From: Acidobacteriaceae bacterium KBS 146
Lineage (GTDB): Bacteria; Acidobacteriota; Terriglobia; Terriglobales; Acidobacteriaceae
Reading direction: 5' to 3'
Assembly (NCBI GenBank): GCA_000688615.1
Contig: JHVA01000001.1
Location: forward strand, 2,604,001 to 2,668,000
Length of the DNA stretch: 64,000 nt
The notes beneath the pieces were generated by a model, which ran no database searches, had not been told where the DNA came from, and saw nothing but the letters and a program-made list of their open reading frames with translations. Below are positions 1-7,475 of the stretch, piece after piece. Each line of letters begins with the position of its first letter. Position 1 is the stretch's first letter. Both the position numbers and the translations under genes were made by a program.

Positions 1-517
1 TGGCATCGCCGAACCACGCACTCTGGATCGCAAACGGCTCGTCACCTTCGTCGAGATCGACCGCTGCGCCACCGATGCCATCGCCGTCGTTACCGGCTGC
101 CGCCTCGGCAAGCGCGCCCTCAAGTTCCGCGACTGGGGCAAGATGGCTGCCACCTTCGTCGACCTGAATGCTCCGATCGAGAGAACCGACGAGACTCCCG
201 CCTACAAGGGAATCCGCATCGCGGCCCTCGAAAGCTCCAAGCAGCGCGCCCGCGAACTGTACCCCCATATCGAAAACAAGAACCAGCAGCAGATGCTTGC
301 CTATCGCGAACTTGCTGATGCCGATCTCTTCCAGGAGCAGTGGGTCCGCGTTCCGCTTCATCCCCGTGAGATGCCGGGGTATAAATCCTCCCGCATCGCG
401 TGCGCTGTCTGCGGCGAAGGCATCAACTACGACCGCAATCTCACCGACGCCACTGGCCGCGTCCTCTGTCAGTCCTGCGCCTCTCCCGAGCTCAGCTATT
501 ACCATCCGCTGGACTGA
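1..517 (+). CDS. FmdE-family protein (formylmethanofuran dehydrogenase subunit E-like), 5' end outside window
   Basis: The reading frame is open from base 2, so the start lies upstream. The visible 171 residues contain an FmdE core (TFVEIDRCATDAIAVVTGC, then GKRALKFRDWGKMAATFV) and a C-terminal zinc-ribbon-like segment with CAVC...CQSC spacing. In this family the N-terminal domain binds metal through His/Cys residues; that part is missing here. In bacteria FmdE-domain proteins occur outside methanogenesis and their substrate is usually unknown, possibly molybdopterin- or metal-related. No neighbouring formylmethanofuran dehydrogenase genes are seen, so I assign the family only. Downstream, 205 bp separate it from the SGNH hydrolase gene on the same strand. 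Confidence 0.8.
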   Translation, partial: GIAEPRTLDRKRLVTFVEIDRCATDAIAVVTGCRLGKRALKFRDWGKMAATFVDLNAPIERTDETPAYKGIRIAALESSKQRARELYPHIENKNQQQMLAYRELADADLFQEQWVRVPLHPREMPGYKSSRIACAVCGEGINYDRNLTDATGRVLCQSCASPELSYYHPLD

Positions 518-722
518 ACATCGCTGACGCTACTTCAGGCCACTTCAGGCTGAGTTGTTTGTCCAGACGCTCAAAATGTTACGATGACATCGTTCTGAAA
601 ACGCGATCGCGACCCGATCCATTTCAGATCCTTGGGCCCCCACAATAATTCATCGTTCGAAGTCATGCTCGCTCCATTCAAGGGCGAAAGATAGTCGTGC
701 TTTTCCATCCAAGGAGCCCATC

Positions 723-1625
723 GTGTCTACTCGCAGGACCGCACTTCTCGCAGCGCTTGCCGCAGTTCTCCTTCTGCCGCTCACCCGGACCGCCAGCGCC
801 GAACCTTACTCCGCCGTCATCGTCTATGGAGATAGCCTGTCGGACAACGGCAACCTCTTCGCCGCTACCGGCGTGCCTCCTGCCCCCTACTACAACGGCC
901 GCTTCTCCAATGGTCCGGTTGCGGTCGAGCAGTTGGCCGCACAACTGGGCGCTCCGCTCATCGACTTCGCCTGGGGAGGAGCCACCACGGGGATCGGCAA
1001 CGGCGGCGATGGAGGTACGCAGACCAGCCTCGGCTTCTTTAACCTGCCCGGAATGCTGACGCAGCTGGCCGCCTCTTCCGTCCCTCCTGGACTCATCCAG
1101 AACTCGCTGTTTGTGGTCTGGGGCGGTGCGAACGACCTCGAGGTCGGTGGGTCGGTAACGACTGCAATCAGCGACATCGACGCGATTGTCGCTGCCCTCC
1201 AGGCGAACGGAGCCATGCACATTCTCGTGCCCGGATTGCCCAACCTTGGGCTGACCCCTGAGTTCTATGGCGACGCTGCGGCAACACTTTTCAGCCAGCA
1301 GTTCAATCAGGGATTGAAATCCACCCTCCCCTCCAACGTCGTCTACTCCGACGTCTATGGCCTTCTGAACTCTGTCATCCAGAATCCGGGCGCATACGGA
1401 CTCTCCGATGTAACGACTCCGTGCTTCAACGGAGTCACCGTCTGCTCTAACCCCAACCAGCATCTCTTCTGGGACGATATCCACCCGACAACCGCGGCCG
1501 ACGCGATTCTTGCCAGTCAGTTTCAATCGGACCTTGCGCCGGTCCCGGAGCCATCCTCGTTCCTCCTGCTGGGGAGCGGGATGACGGCCCTGGTCACCAT
1601 GATGCGCAGGCGCAGGCAAGCCTGA
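723..1625 (+). CDS. Secreted SGNH/GDSL hydrolase with C-terminal PEP-CTERM sorting signal
   Basis: A 300-residue exported esterase/lipase-type protein. GTG start at 723 with AAGGAG six bases upstream. Residues 1-26 form a Sec signal peptide. The GDSL block is YGDSLSDNGN with nucleophile Ser38; the catalytic DxxH block is DDIH (Asp251, His254). The last 27 residues are a textbook PEP-CTERM tail: VPEP, a short hydrophobic helix and an Arg cluster (RRRR). In known systems this tail is recognised by exosortase/EpsH-type enzymes, often in organisms that make exopolysaccharide. No exosortase is in the window. The natural ester substrate cannot be read from sequence. A terminator hairpin follows. 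Confidence 0.9.
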   Translation: MSTRRTALLAALAAVLLLPLTRTASAEPYSAVIVYGDSLSDNGNLFAATGVPPAPYYNGRFSNGPVAVEQLAAQLGAPLIDFAWGGATTGIGNGGDGGTQTSLGFFNLPGMLTQLAASSVPPGLIQNSLFVVWGGANDLEVGGSVTTAISDIDAIVAALQANGAMHILVPGLPNLGLTPEFYGDAAATLFSQQFNQGLKSTLPSNVVYSDVYGLLNSVIQNPGAYGLSDVTTPCFNGVTVCSNPNQHLFWDDIHPTTAADAILASQFQSDLAPVPEPSSFLLLGSGMTALVTMMRRRRQA

Positions 1626-1651
1626 GCGGTTCCGTACCCCGCTGTAGAACA

Positions 1652-1685
1652 AAACCCCGGATCCTCTGCTGAGGGCCCGGGGTTT
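1652..1685. terminator. Bidirectional intrinsic terminator between convergent genes
   Basis: Arms AAACCCCGG (1652-1660) and CCGGGGTTT (1677-1685) pair perfectly, and the inner bases CCTC/GAGG extend the stem. The A-rich left arm and T-rich right arm make it usable from both strands. It lies between the SGNH hydrolase (+) and the RidA gene (-). Confidence 0.75.
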
Positions 1686-1709
1686 CTTGTGGTTCCAAAA
1701 CTACTTCGC

Positions 1710-2162
1710 TTAGTGCTTGACGGCGATCGCCGAGATCTCAATCTTCGCGCCGCCAATCAGACCGGCAACCTGTACGGTCGCACGAGCCGGCTTTGGATCC
1801 GGCATATCTTTGATGTAGACCTCATTCATCTTCTTCACATCGTTCAGGTCCGTTACATAGACCGTGACATTGACGATATCGGACATCTTGAAGCCAGCCT
1901 TCTCCACAACTTTCTTCACGGCAGCAATCGCATTCCTGGTCTGTACCGTGATATCGGTTCCGGTGACCTTGCCGTTCGCATCCGGTCCCTGCTGGCCCGC
2001 AACGTAGAGGGTGTTCCCGGCGACAACTCCATCGCTGAAGGGGTTGCCCTGTTTGAAATCAATGGCCTTGTTCTGGGCGAACGCGCTACCCGAGGCACCA
2101 AGGGCTACAATCCCCGCCAGGACCAGCCCACGCTTCCGCATCAGCGAATACAGCTTCTTCAT
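1710..2162 (-). CDS. Exported RidA/YjgF/UK114-family protein
   Basis: A 150-residue RidA-fold protein. Cytosolic RidA hydrolyses reactive enamine/imine intermediates. The catalytic arginine (ARATVQV, Arg127) and the conserved glutamate (KIEIS, Glu142) are present, so the deaminase site looks intact. It also carries a clear Sec signal peptide (MKKLYSLMRKRG, a hydrophobic run, AFA at 27-29), which predicts a periplasmic location. AGGAG lies eight bases before the ATG. It is a single-gene unit, convergent with the SGNH hydrolase. Exported RidA homologues are found in several phyla but their substrates are not established. Confidence 0.88.
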   Translation of the reverse strand: MKKLYSLMRKRGLVLAGIVALGASGSAFAQNKAIDFKQGNPFSDGVVAGNTLYVAGQQGPDANGKVTGTDITVQTRNAIAAVKKVVEKAGFKMSDIVNVTVYVTDLNDVKKMNEVYIKDMPDPKPARATVQVAGLIGGAKIEISAIAVKH

Positions 2163-2238
2163 CGTTCAGTCTCCTGTGATTTTCCTGCTAAAGCATCTTC
2201 TCATCCTTCGCGAAGCCCCGGCATCTTCCATCTGTCCT

Positions 2239-2280
2239 AGATGCCGTATGAAAACCAGACGCCGTATGAAAAATAGACGC
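2239..2280. repeat. 18-bp tandem repeat, 2.3 copies
   Basis: Units AGATGCCGTATGAAAACC (2239-2256) and AGACGCCGTATGAAAAAT (2257-2274), followed by AGACGC (2275-2280). The core GCCGTATGAAAA is identical in both full copies. It lies upstream of the ridA-like gene. Confidence 0.7.
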
Positions 2281-2373
2281 AGCAAAAAAAGCAGATGACA
2301 GCGATGCTGCCTAAAAAACTGACGGCGAGACAGGATCTCTGCCTCGCCACTTAAGTCATAAGAACGAATACGG

Positions 2374-2452
2374 TTACTGTTTCGCAAGGTACTCCTGCCA
2401 GGCGCCCCAGCGTCTGTTTGAGCCCGTCCTCAAAGGTCAGCTTCATTTCCAT
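2374..2452 (-). pseudogene. Possible 3' relic of a lost gene
   Basis: From 2452 the minus strand reads MEMKLTFEDGLKQTLG; removing one base in the GGGG run near 2403-2406 continues as GAWQEYLAKQ and a stop at 2374. That composition looks protein-like and resembles the C-terminal style of sugar-nucleotide epimerases, but it is only 25 codons. It could equally be chance. Confidence 0.15.
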
Positions 2453-2556
2453 CACACGTTTCTTTCTATCTCCGCTCCAGGGAACCGGTCTACGATTCGG
2501 CTCGTATAAGGATCGACGACGTCTCTTGTGCGATTTCCAGCCGTCTGGAGGATTGA

Positions 2557-5121
2557 ATGCTGGCAGACCTGCGTGACGCATTTCGGCAGTTCAGGAAAGC
2601 ACCGGCGTTTGCTGCGACCTCAGTGATCACGCTGGCGCTGGGAATCGGAGCAACGACGGCGATCTTTACCCTCGTGCATCAGGTGATGCTGAAGTCATTG
2701 CCGGTCACGAACCCTGAAGAGCTCTGGCGAATCGGAGACAAGATTCGCTGCTGCAACTGGGGTGGATACTCCCAGGGCAGCGATGGAGATTTCTCTATCT
2801 TTTCCTGGGAGATGTACAAGAACTTTCGCGCGCATACCCCGGAATTCAGTGACCTCGCGGCACTGCAGGCCGGGAATGCGCCGCTCGGCGTTCGTAGAAC
2901 GGGATCGCAGGGCCAGGCAGAGACTCGCAACGGCGAATACGTATCTGGAAACTTCTTCAGAACGCTGGGCGTGCAACCGTGGATGGGGCGGCTGATGACC
3001 GACGCCGACGACCAGGAATCCGCACCTCCCGTAGCAGTCATGAGCTATCACATCTGGCAGGAGAAGTATGGAGGCGATCCCTCCGTGGTAGGCGCCAACT
3101 ATCAGATCAATGGTCACCCTTTCACCGTCATCGGGATAACGCCGCCCGGCTTTTACGGAGCGAAGCTGGCGGGCGGCGGTATGCCCGACTTCTGGCTCCC
3201 CGTCACAACCGAACTGCTCCTCGACGGTGCGACGTCAAGGCTGAAGCGGCCTGACGGCAGCTTTCTGGACCTGATCGGGCGAGTGCGTCCTGGCGTCGAT
3301 CCGAGGTCGCTCGAAGCAAAACTCAAGGTCGAGTTCCATGACTGGCTGGCAAGTCACGTACCTGATATGCAGCCGGGAGAAAAGCAGCTCTGGCAGCAGC
3401 AAACGCTGCACCTCATTCCCGGCGGTTCCGGTGTCGCTGCCATGAAAGATCAGTACAAGGACGGGTTGAAGCTGCTGCTGATTGCGGCGGGATGTGTCCT
3501 GCTGGTCGCCTGTGGCAACCTGGCCAACCTGATGCTCGCGCGCGGCTTGAAGGATCGAGCACAGACCTCCATCCGCATGGCATTGGGTGCATCTCGCCGC
3601 CGGCTCGTACGAAAGGCTCTCGTCGAGTCTGTCGCGCTGGCGATCATAGGCGGACTTGCAGGCATCGCTGTCGCCTACGGCGGTACCAGGCTGATCCTGT
3701 TTCTGGCCTTCCAGAACGGCCGTCCCGACAACTACGTGCCAATCAGCGCTACTCCATCGGGATCGGCGCTGCTGTTTACCCTGGCAGTCTCCGTGCTGAC
3801 TGGAATTCTCTTCGGAATCGCACCCGCATGGATGACCTCCCACGCTGACCCCGTCGAGGCTCTGCGAGGAGCAAATCGTGCCGTGGGCGGACGGCGCTCC
3901 TGGGCGCAGAAGTCACTCGTCATCACACAGGCAGCAATGTCCGTAGTTCTGCTCGCGACAGCAGCACTGATGGCACGGAGCCTCCGGAACCTGGAGCACC
4001 AGAACTTCGGGTTCGAGACAGAAGGCCGCTACATCGCAGCGATCAACCCGATGCTGGGCAACTATAAGCCGGAGCAGCTGGAGCCGATGTTTCGAAAGAT
4101 CGACGAACGTCTGCTCCAGATTCCCGGCGTGCGCATGGTCGCGCCGGCTCTCTATGCTCCGATGACAGGCGATAGCTGGAATGACGGGGTCCGCATTCAG
4201 GGCAGACCGGAACCCGGGGCCAAGGAAGACACGAGTGCCGGTTGGGTCCGTGTCATGCCCGGCTTCTTTGAAACCATCGGCGCGCCAATGGTATTGGGTC
4301 GGCCCATTACAGAGGACGACACAGCAACAACCCGCAAAGTCGCCGTCGTCAACGAAGCCTTTGCAAAGAGATTCTTCAAGAATGGGAATCCCATCGGTCA
4401 GCACTTCGGCCCAGACAAGATCCAGTATGCAGGCAACTACGAGATTGTTGGCGTGGTCAAAGACCTCCGCTACATGACCTACGACTACAAGGACCCCGTG
4501 CGTCCGATGTTCTGGATCCCGGAGACCCAAACCATCCAATACGACGACCCGGCAATGGTGAGCGGCGAAACCTGGTCGCACTATCTCTACAACATCGTCA
4601 TCTGGGCTCCCGGAAATCCTCCTGGCATGGAAGAGCGCGTTCGCAAGGCGCTGGTCAGTGTCGATCCAAATCTTGTGCTTTACGGCGTCTATTCCTACAC
4701 GGACGTCGTGAGCAGGGACTTCCAGCAGGAGAACATGATCGCCACGCTAACCATGCTCTTCGGTGTCCTGGGGCTTACGCTGGCCGCAATCGGACTCTAT
4801 GGAGTGATGGCATACTCCGTCGAGCAGAGAACAGGCGAGATCGGTGTACGGATGGCGCTCGGAGCAGATCGTGGTCATGTGGTGCGAATGGTTCTGGGAA
4901 GTGCCTTCACCCAGATCGGCATCGGGCTGGCAATCGGTATTCCGGCGTCCGTGGCCGCAGGCAAGCTCATGACCGATCAGCTCTTCGGCGTGAAGCCCTG
5001 GGATCCCATCATGATCGCCTCCGCTGTACTCATCCTCACACTGGCAGCGCTGCTGGCATCGCTCATTCCAGCTCGTCGCGCCGCCGGAGTGGAACCGATG
5101 GTAGCGCTCCGGAGCGAATGA
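2557..5121 (+). CDS. MacB-like ABC transporter permease, acidobacterial duplicated orphan permease (ADOP) type
   Basis: An 854-residue membrane protein with two tandem MacB-type permease units. Each unit has an N-terminal transmembrane helix, a large periplasmic MacB_PCD domain and an FtsX-type three-helix core. The first helix is the typical FAATSVITLALGIGATTAI; the second unit begins near SWAQKSLVITQAAMSVVLL. The C-terminus has GEIGVRMALGADRGHVVRMV and ends in the usual RRAAGVEPMVALRSE. GGAGG lies five bases before the ATG. No ATPase gene is adjacent, as is usual for this lineage-expanded family. Function (lipid, peptide or signal mechanotransmission) is unknown; FtsX-like coupling to an unlinked ATPase is the general model. 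Confidence 0.9.
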   Translation: MLADLRDAFRQFRKAPAFAATSVITLALGIGATTAIFTLVHQVMLKSLPVTNPEELWRIGDKIRCCNWGGYSQGSDGDFSIFSWEMYKNFRAHTPEFSDLAALQAGNAPLGVRRTGSQGQAETRNGEYVSGNFFRTLGVQPWMGRLMTDADDQESAPPVAVMSYHIWQEKYGGDPSVVGANYQINGHPFTVIGITPPGFYGAKLAGGGMPDFWLPVTTELLLDGATSRLKRPDGSFLDLIGRVRPGVDPRSLEAKLKVEFHDWLASHVPDMQPGEKQLWQQQTLHLIPGGSGVAAMKDQYKDGLKLLLIAAGCVLLVACGNLANLMLARGLKDRAQTSIRMALGASRRRLVRKALVESVALAIIGGLAGIAVAYGGTRLILFLAFQNGRPDNYVPISATPSGSALLFTLAVSVLTGILFGIAPAWMTSHADPVEALRGANRAVGGRRSWAQKSLVITQAAMSVVLLATAALMARSLRNLEHQNFGFETEGRYIAAINPMLGNYKPEQLEPMFRKIDERLLQIPGVRMVAPALYAPMTGDSWNDGVRIQGRPEPGAKEDTSAGWVRVMPGFFETIGAPMVLGRPITEDDTATTRKVAVVNEAFAKRFFKNGNPIGQHFGPDKIQYAGNYEIVGVVKDLRYMTYDYKDPVRPMFWIPETQTIQYDDPAMVSGETWSHYLYNIVIWAPGNPPGMEERVRKALVSVDPNLVLYGVYSYTDVVSRDFQQENMIATLTMLFGVLGLTLAAIGLYGVMAYSVEQRTGEIGVRMALGADRGHVVRMVLGSAFTQIGIGLAIGIPASVAAGKLMTDQLFGVKPWDPIMIASAVLILTLAALLASLIPARRAAGVEPMVALRSE

Positions 5122-5147
5122 ATCTACAAACTCGGACTTCTCTTCGT

Positions 5148-7211
5148 CTAGGGCTTCCGCCACGTGACGTTGGAGAAAGCTCCACCGCCGGCTTCGTCCC
5201 AGACAGCAACCCGGGCCCACTTCCATCCCGGGGCCTTGAGATCCCAGTCAAAGGTGTGATGTTCAAATTCCTGCGTGGTGTCGAGCGAAAAGCGCTGCGT
5301 ATGCATCTCATGTCCATCTCCCCAAACCACCTCGCCGACACGTAACGGAAATGTCCAGGTAGCCTCGAGCTCGGTGTGGATGGAGTCGTCCGGGCCCTGG
5401 GTCAGCTTCCAATGCGGCATCAGCACTTCTCCAGTCGAGATAAAGTCGTCACCCCGAGCGACGGCATCGAGAAGCGTGCTGTAGTGATCGAAGTCGGGAA
5501 GTTTGTTCAGGCGAACATAATTCACGTTCATGTGAGCGTAGAGTTCATCCGTGCTCGACAACTGAAACATGTCGACCTCTCCAAGCATCACCTTACGCAG
5601 GCCAAGGTTATTGAGGTCATCGATCACCTTGAAACCTCTCTCGCCAAGTCGAGGGCTGGATAGATCGGAGGGCATCGCCTTCCATCCCGTGCCGATGTAG
5701 CTTGGGTCGCGAAAGTAGGCTGTATCCAGAATCTTGTCAGGGTATCCGGTAGATCCTTTCGTCCGCGGGTGCGTCTGGTAGGCATACCCATGCTCTGCTT
5801 TGACGAGCTTCCACATCTCATCCGCATCATGCACGCGATAGACCGTTCCATACTTTGGGTCTGGGGTTGCGAACTGCTGTCCCTCCTTTCTGTCCATCAT
5901 CCAGAAGACAGGTTTCGGAAACGTGAGCGACCAATGTCCACCGAGGTAGACGTCCGCTTCTTCGGCGGGGATCAGCAAAAACTTCTTGTCGGTTGTACGA
6001 CGACAGACCTTGTAGTAGTCGTCGATCTCTCGCAGCCGCAGGTCAGTAAGGTCCGTCGGATGCCCGTCGATATGAAAGTCCATGATCATCGCGGAATCCA
6101 CCCCGATGCTCTCCAGCTCCGTCTTGAAGGGCGGAACCCACTTCGGCCCATTGGCAACTGCCTGTTCTGTAAATGCAAAATGCCAGTGGGGAGCGAAGGT
6201 GACGTATCCATCCAGATGCGGATAAACATCCTTGTGGGTGTAGGCAAGCACGCGATCCAGTGTCTCCGTCGGTGTTCCCGAGCCGAGAAGGAAGAAGATG
6301 CCCATCTCCTGCTTGCTTCCTGCCGGTGCGTTCATCCACGGGTAGATCGCGGTGTTGTCATCGAGCGGTTGCTGAATCCCAAGCCCCACCTTGCCCCGCC
6401 ACGCGCTATACCAGGCGTAGCCCATGTTTGTGCTGTAGTCGCGCGCAAACAGGTAGCGATGCGGAGAAGGAAATGCCACAATGCTGCCCGTGCCCATCTT
6501 TGCCGCTACCGCACGATAATGCACTTGAAGCGTGTGCCTCTCTGAACCATAAGGCGACGTGATGGACTGCAGTTTATTGTCAGCGTCGTAGTAAACGATA
6601 TTAGAGCCCATATTGATACCGGGCCGCCGGTCAGCATCTGACGTCATGACCAGACCCGCGTCGTAGGTATACGCAACGTTCTGCTCCGCAGTTTCGAGCA
6701 CGGCAACCTGTTGAACCAGAGAGCTGTCGGGATAAAAGATGTAGCGCATCGTTCCCGAAAAGATCCCCATCTCCATTCCGTCGAACGATAGCTCCACTCG
6801 ATTCCCAACCGTACTGGCTTTGACCGTGGTGGGATGGAAACGCTGCACAAAGGTCCTGACACCCTGCGGTTGACCCGGCGGAAAGTCAAAGAAGGCATCC
6901 CAGCCCCCAGTCCTGGTACCTGTGCTGCATCGATAGAAGGGCGTAGCCTTCTCGACGACAAGAGCGCCATCAACGGAGATCGAAGTGATCAGAGGCAGCT
7001 TGTTGTTGAGAGTGAAGACAGCTTGCCACCGATGCTTCGATGCATCGGACCAGCGGACCGTCAGGGCTTCCGGTGTGGCCGTGACCGCAATAGGACCGGA
7101 CTTTACCGAGGAAAGATCTGCGCGAATGGGGTCAGCATAGAGTGACATCACACACCCGAGGCATAACAAAGAAAGCTTGAGTGTGGTTCCAGCGCGACGG
7201 TGAATCCGCAT
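5148..7211 (-). CDS. Large secreted protein of unknown function, possibly PHP-metallohydrolase-like
   Basis: A 687-residue protein with a Sec signal peptide (MRIHRRAGTTLKLSLLCLGC...). GGAG precedes the ATG by seven bases. The N-terminal half is beta-rich and resembles a glycan-binding or galactose-mutarotase-like sandwich. The middle has His/Asp clusters: FAPHWHFAFTEQ, DFHIDGHPTDLTDLR, then LIPAEEADVYLGGHWSLTFP. These are loosely reminiscent of the divergent PHP domain in CehA/McbA-type secreted metallohydrolases. It is divergent from the GH127-like and GH32 genes, which suggests work on a polysaccharide. No confident family assignment can be made by eye, and no enzymatic activity is claimed. 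Confidence 0.7.
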   Translation of the reverse strand: MRIHRRAGTTLKLSLLCLGCVMSLYADPIRADLSSVKSGPIAVTATPEALTVRWSDASKHRWQAVFTLNNKLPLITSISVDGALVVEKATPFYRCSTGTRTGGWDAFFDFPPGQPQGVRTFVQRFHPTTVKASTVGNRVELSFDGMEMGIFSGTMRYIFYPDSSLVQQVAVLETAEQNVAYTYDAGLVMTSDADRRPGINMGSNIVYYDADNKLQSITSPYGSERHTLQVHYRAVAAKMGTGSIVAFPSPHRYLFARDYSTNMGYAWYSAWRGKVGLGIQQPLDDNTAIYPWMNAPAGSKQEMGIFFLLGSGTPTETLDRVLAYTHKDVYPHLDGYVTFAPHWHFAFTEQAVANGPKWVPPFKTELESIGVDSAMIMDFHIDGHPTDLTDLRLREIDDYYKVCRRTTDKKFLLIPAEEADVYLGGHWSLTFPKPVFWMMDRKEGQQFATPDPKYGTVYRVHDADEMWKLVKAEHGYAYQTHPRTKGSTGYPDKILDTAYFRDPSYIGTGWKAMPSDLSSPRLGERGFKVIDDLNNLGLRKVMLGEVDMFQLSSTDELYAHMNVNYVRLNKLPDFDHYSTLLDAVARGDDFISTGEVLMPHWKLTQGPDDSIHTELEATWTFPLRVGEVVWGDGHEMHTQRFSLDTTQEFEHHTFDWDLKAPGWKWARVAVWDEAGGGAFSNVTWRKP

Positions 7212-7475
7212 CGATAAGCTCCTACCGGTTGATATATGCGCCTGTGATTCGCACGTGTTCTACAAGTTGAAGAACACAGGCTTCCCGTTCTCTTTGGGTA
7301 TAGCCTCAGCAGAATGCGGAGGGTCGTTTCTGCAAGCGCGCAGTCCGAAACATGATAGCAACACGAACGAAGTGTCAGCCGGTGAAGGAAGGCATCGGCT
7401 ATCAAAGCTTGGTGAGGTCGATGTATCCAGGCAAAGTTTACAGTTCAGGCAAGCTTCATTAGTGTTGGAGCGGAG

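Larger units (their letters stand above)
2163..2556. other. Intergenic region between divergent ridA-like and ADOP genes
   Basis: No intact gene is supported here. It holds an 18-bp tandem repeat (2239-2280), a short frame-shifted coding relic on the minus strand (about 2374-2452), and presumably the promoters for both flanking genes, which I could not assign to clear -35/-10 boxes. Confidence 0.5.

Noticed and set aside
678..1652. A 324-codon minus-strand open frame
   Set aside because: Antisense to the SGNH hydrolase over its whole length; Arg/Gly-rich noise.
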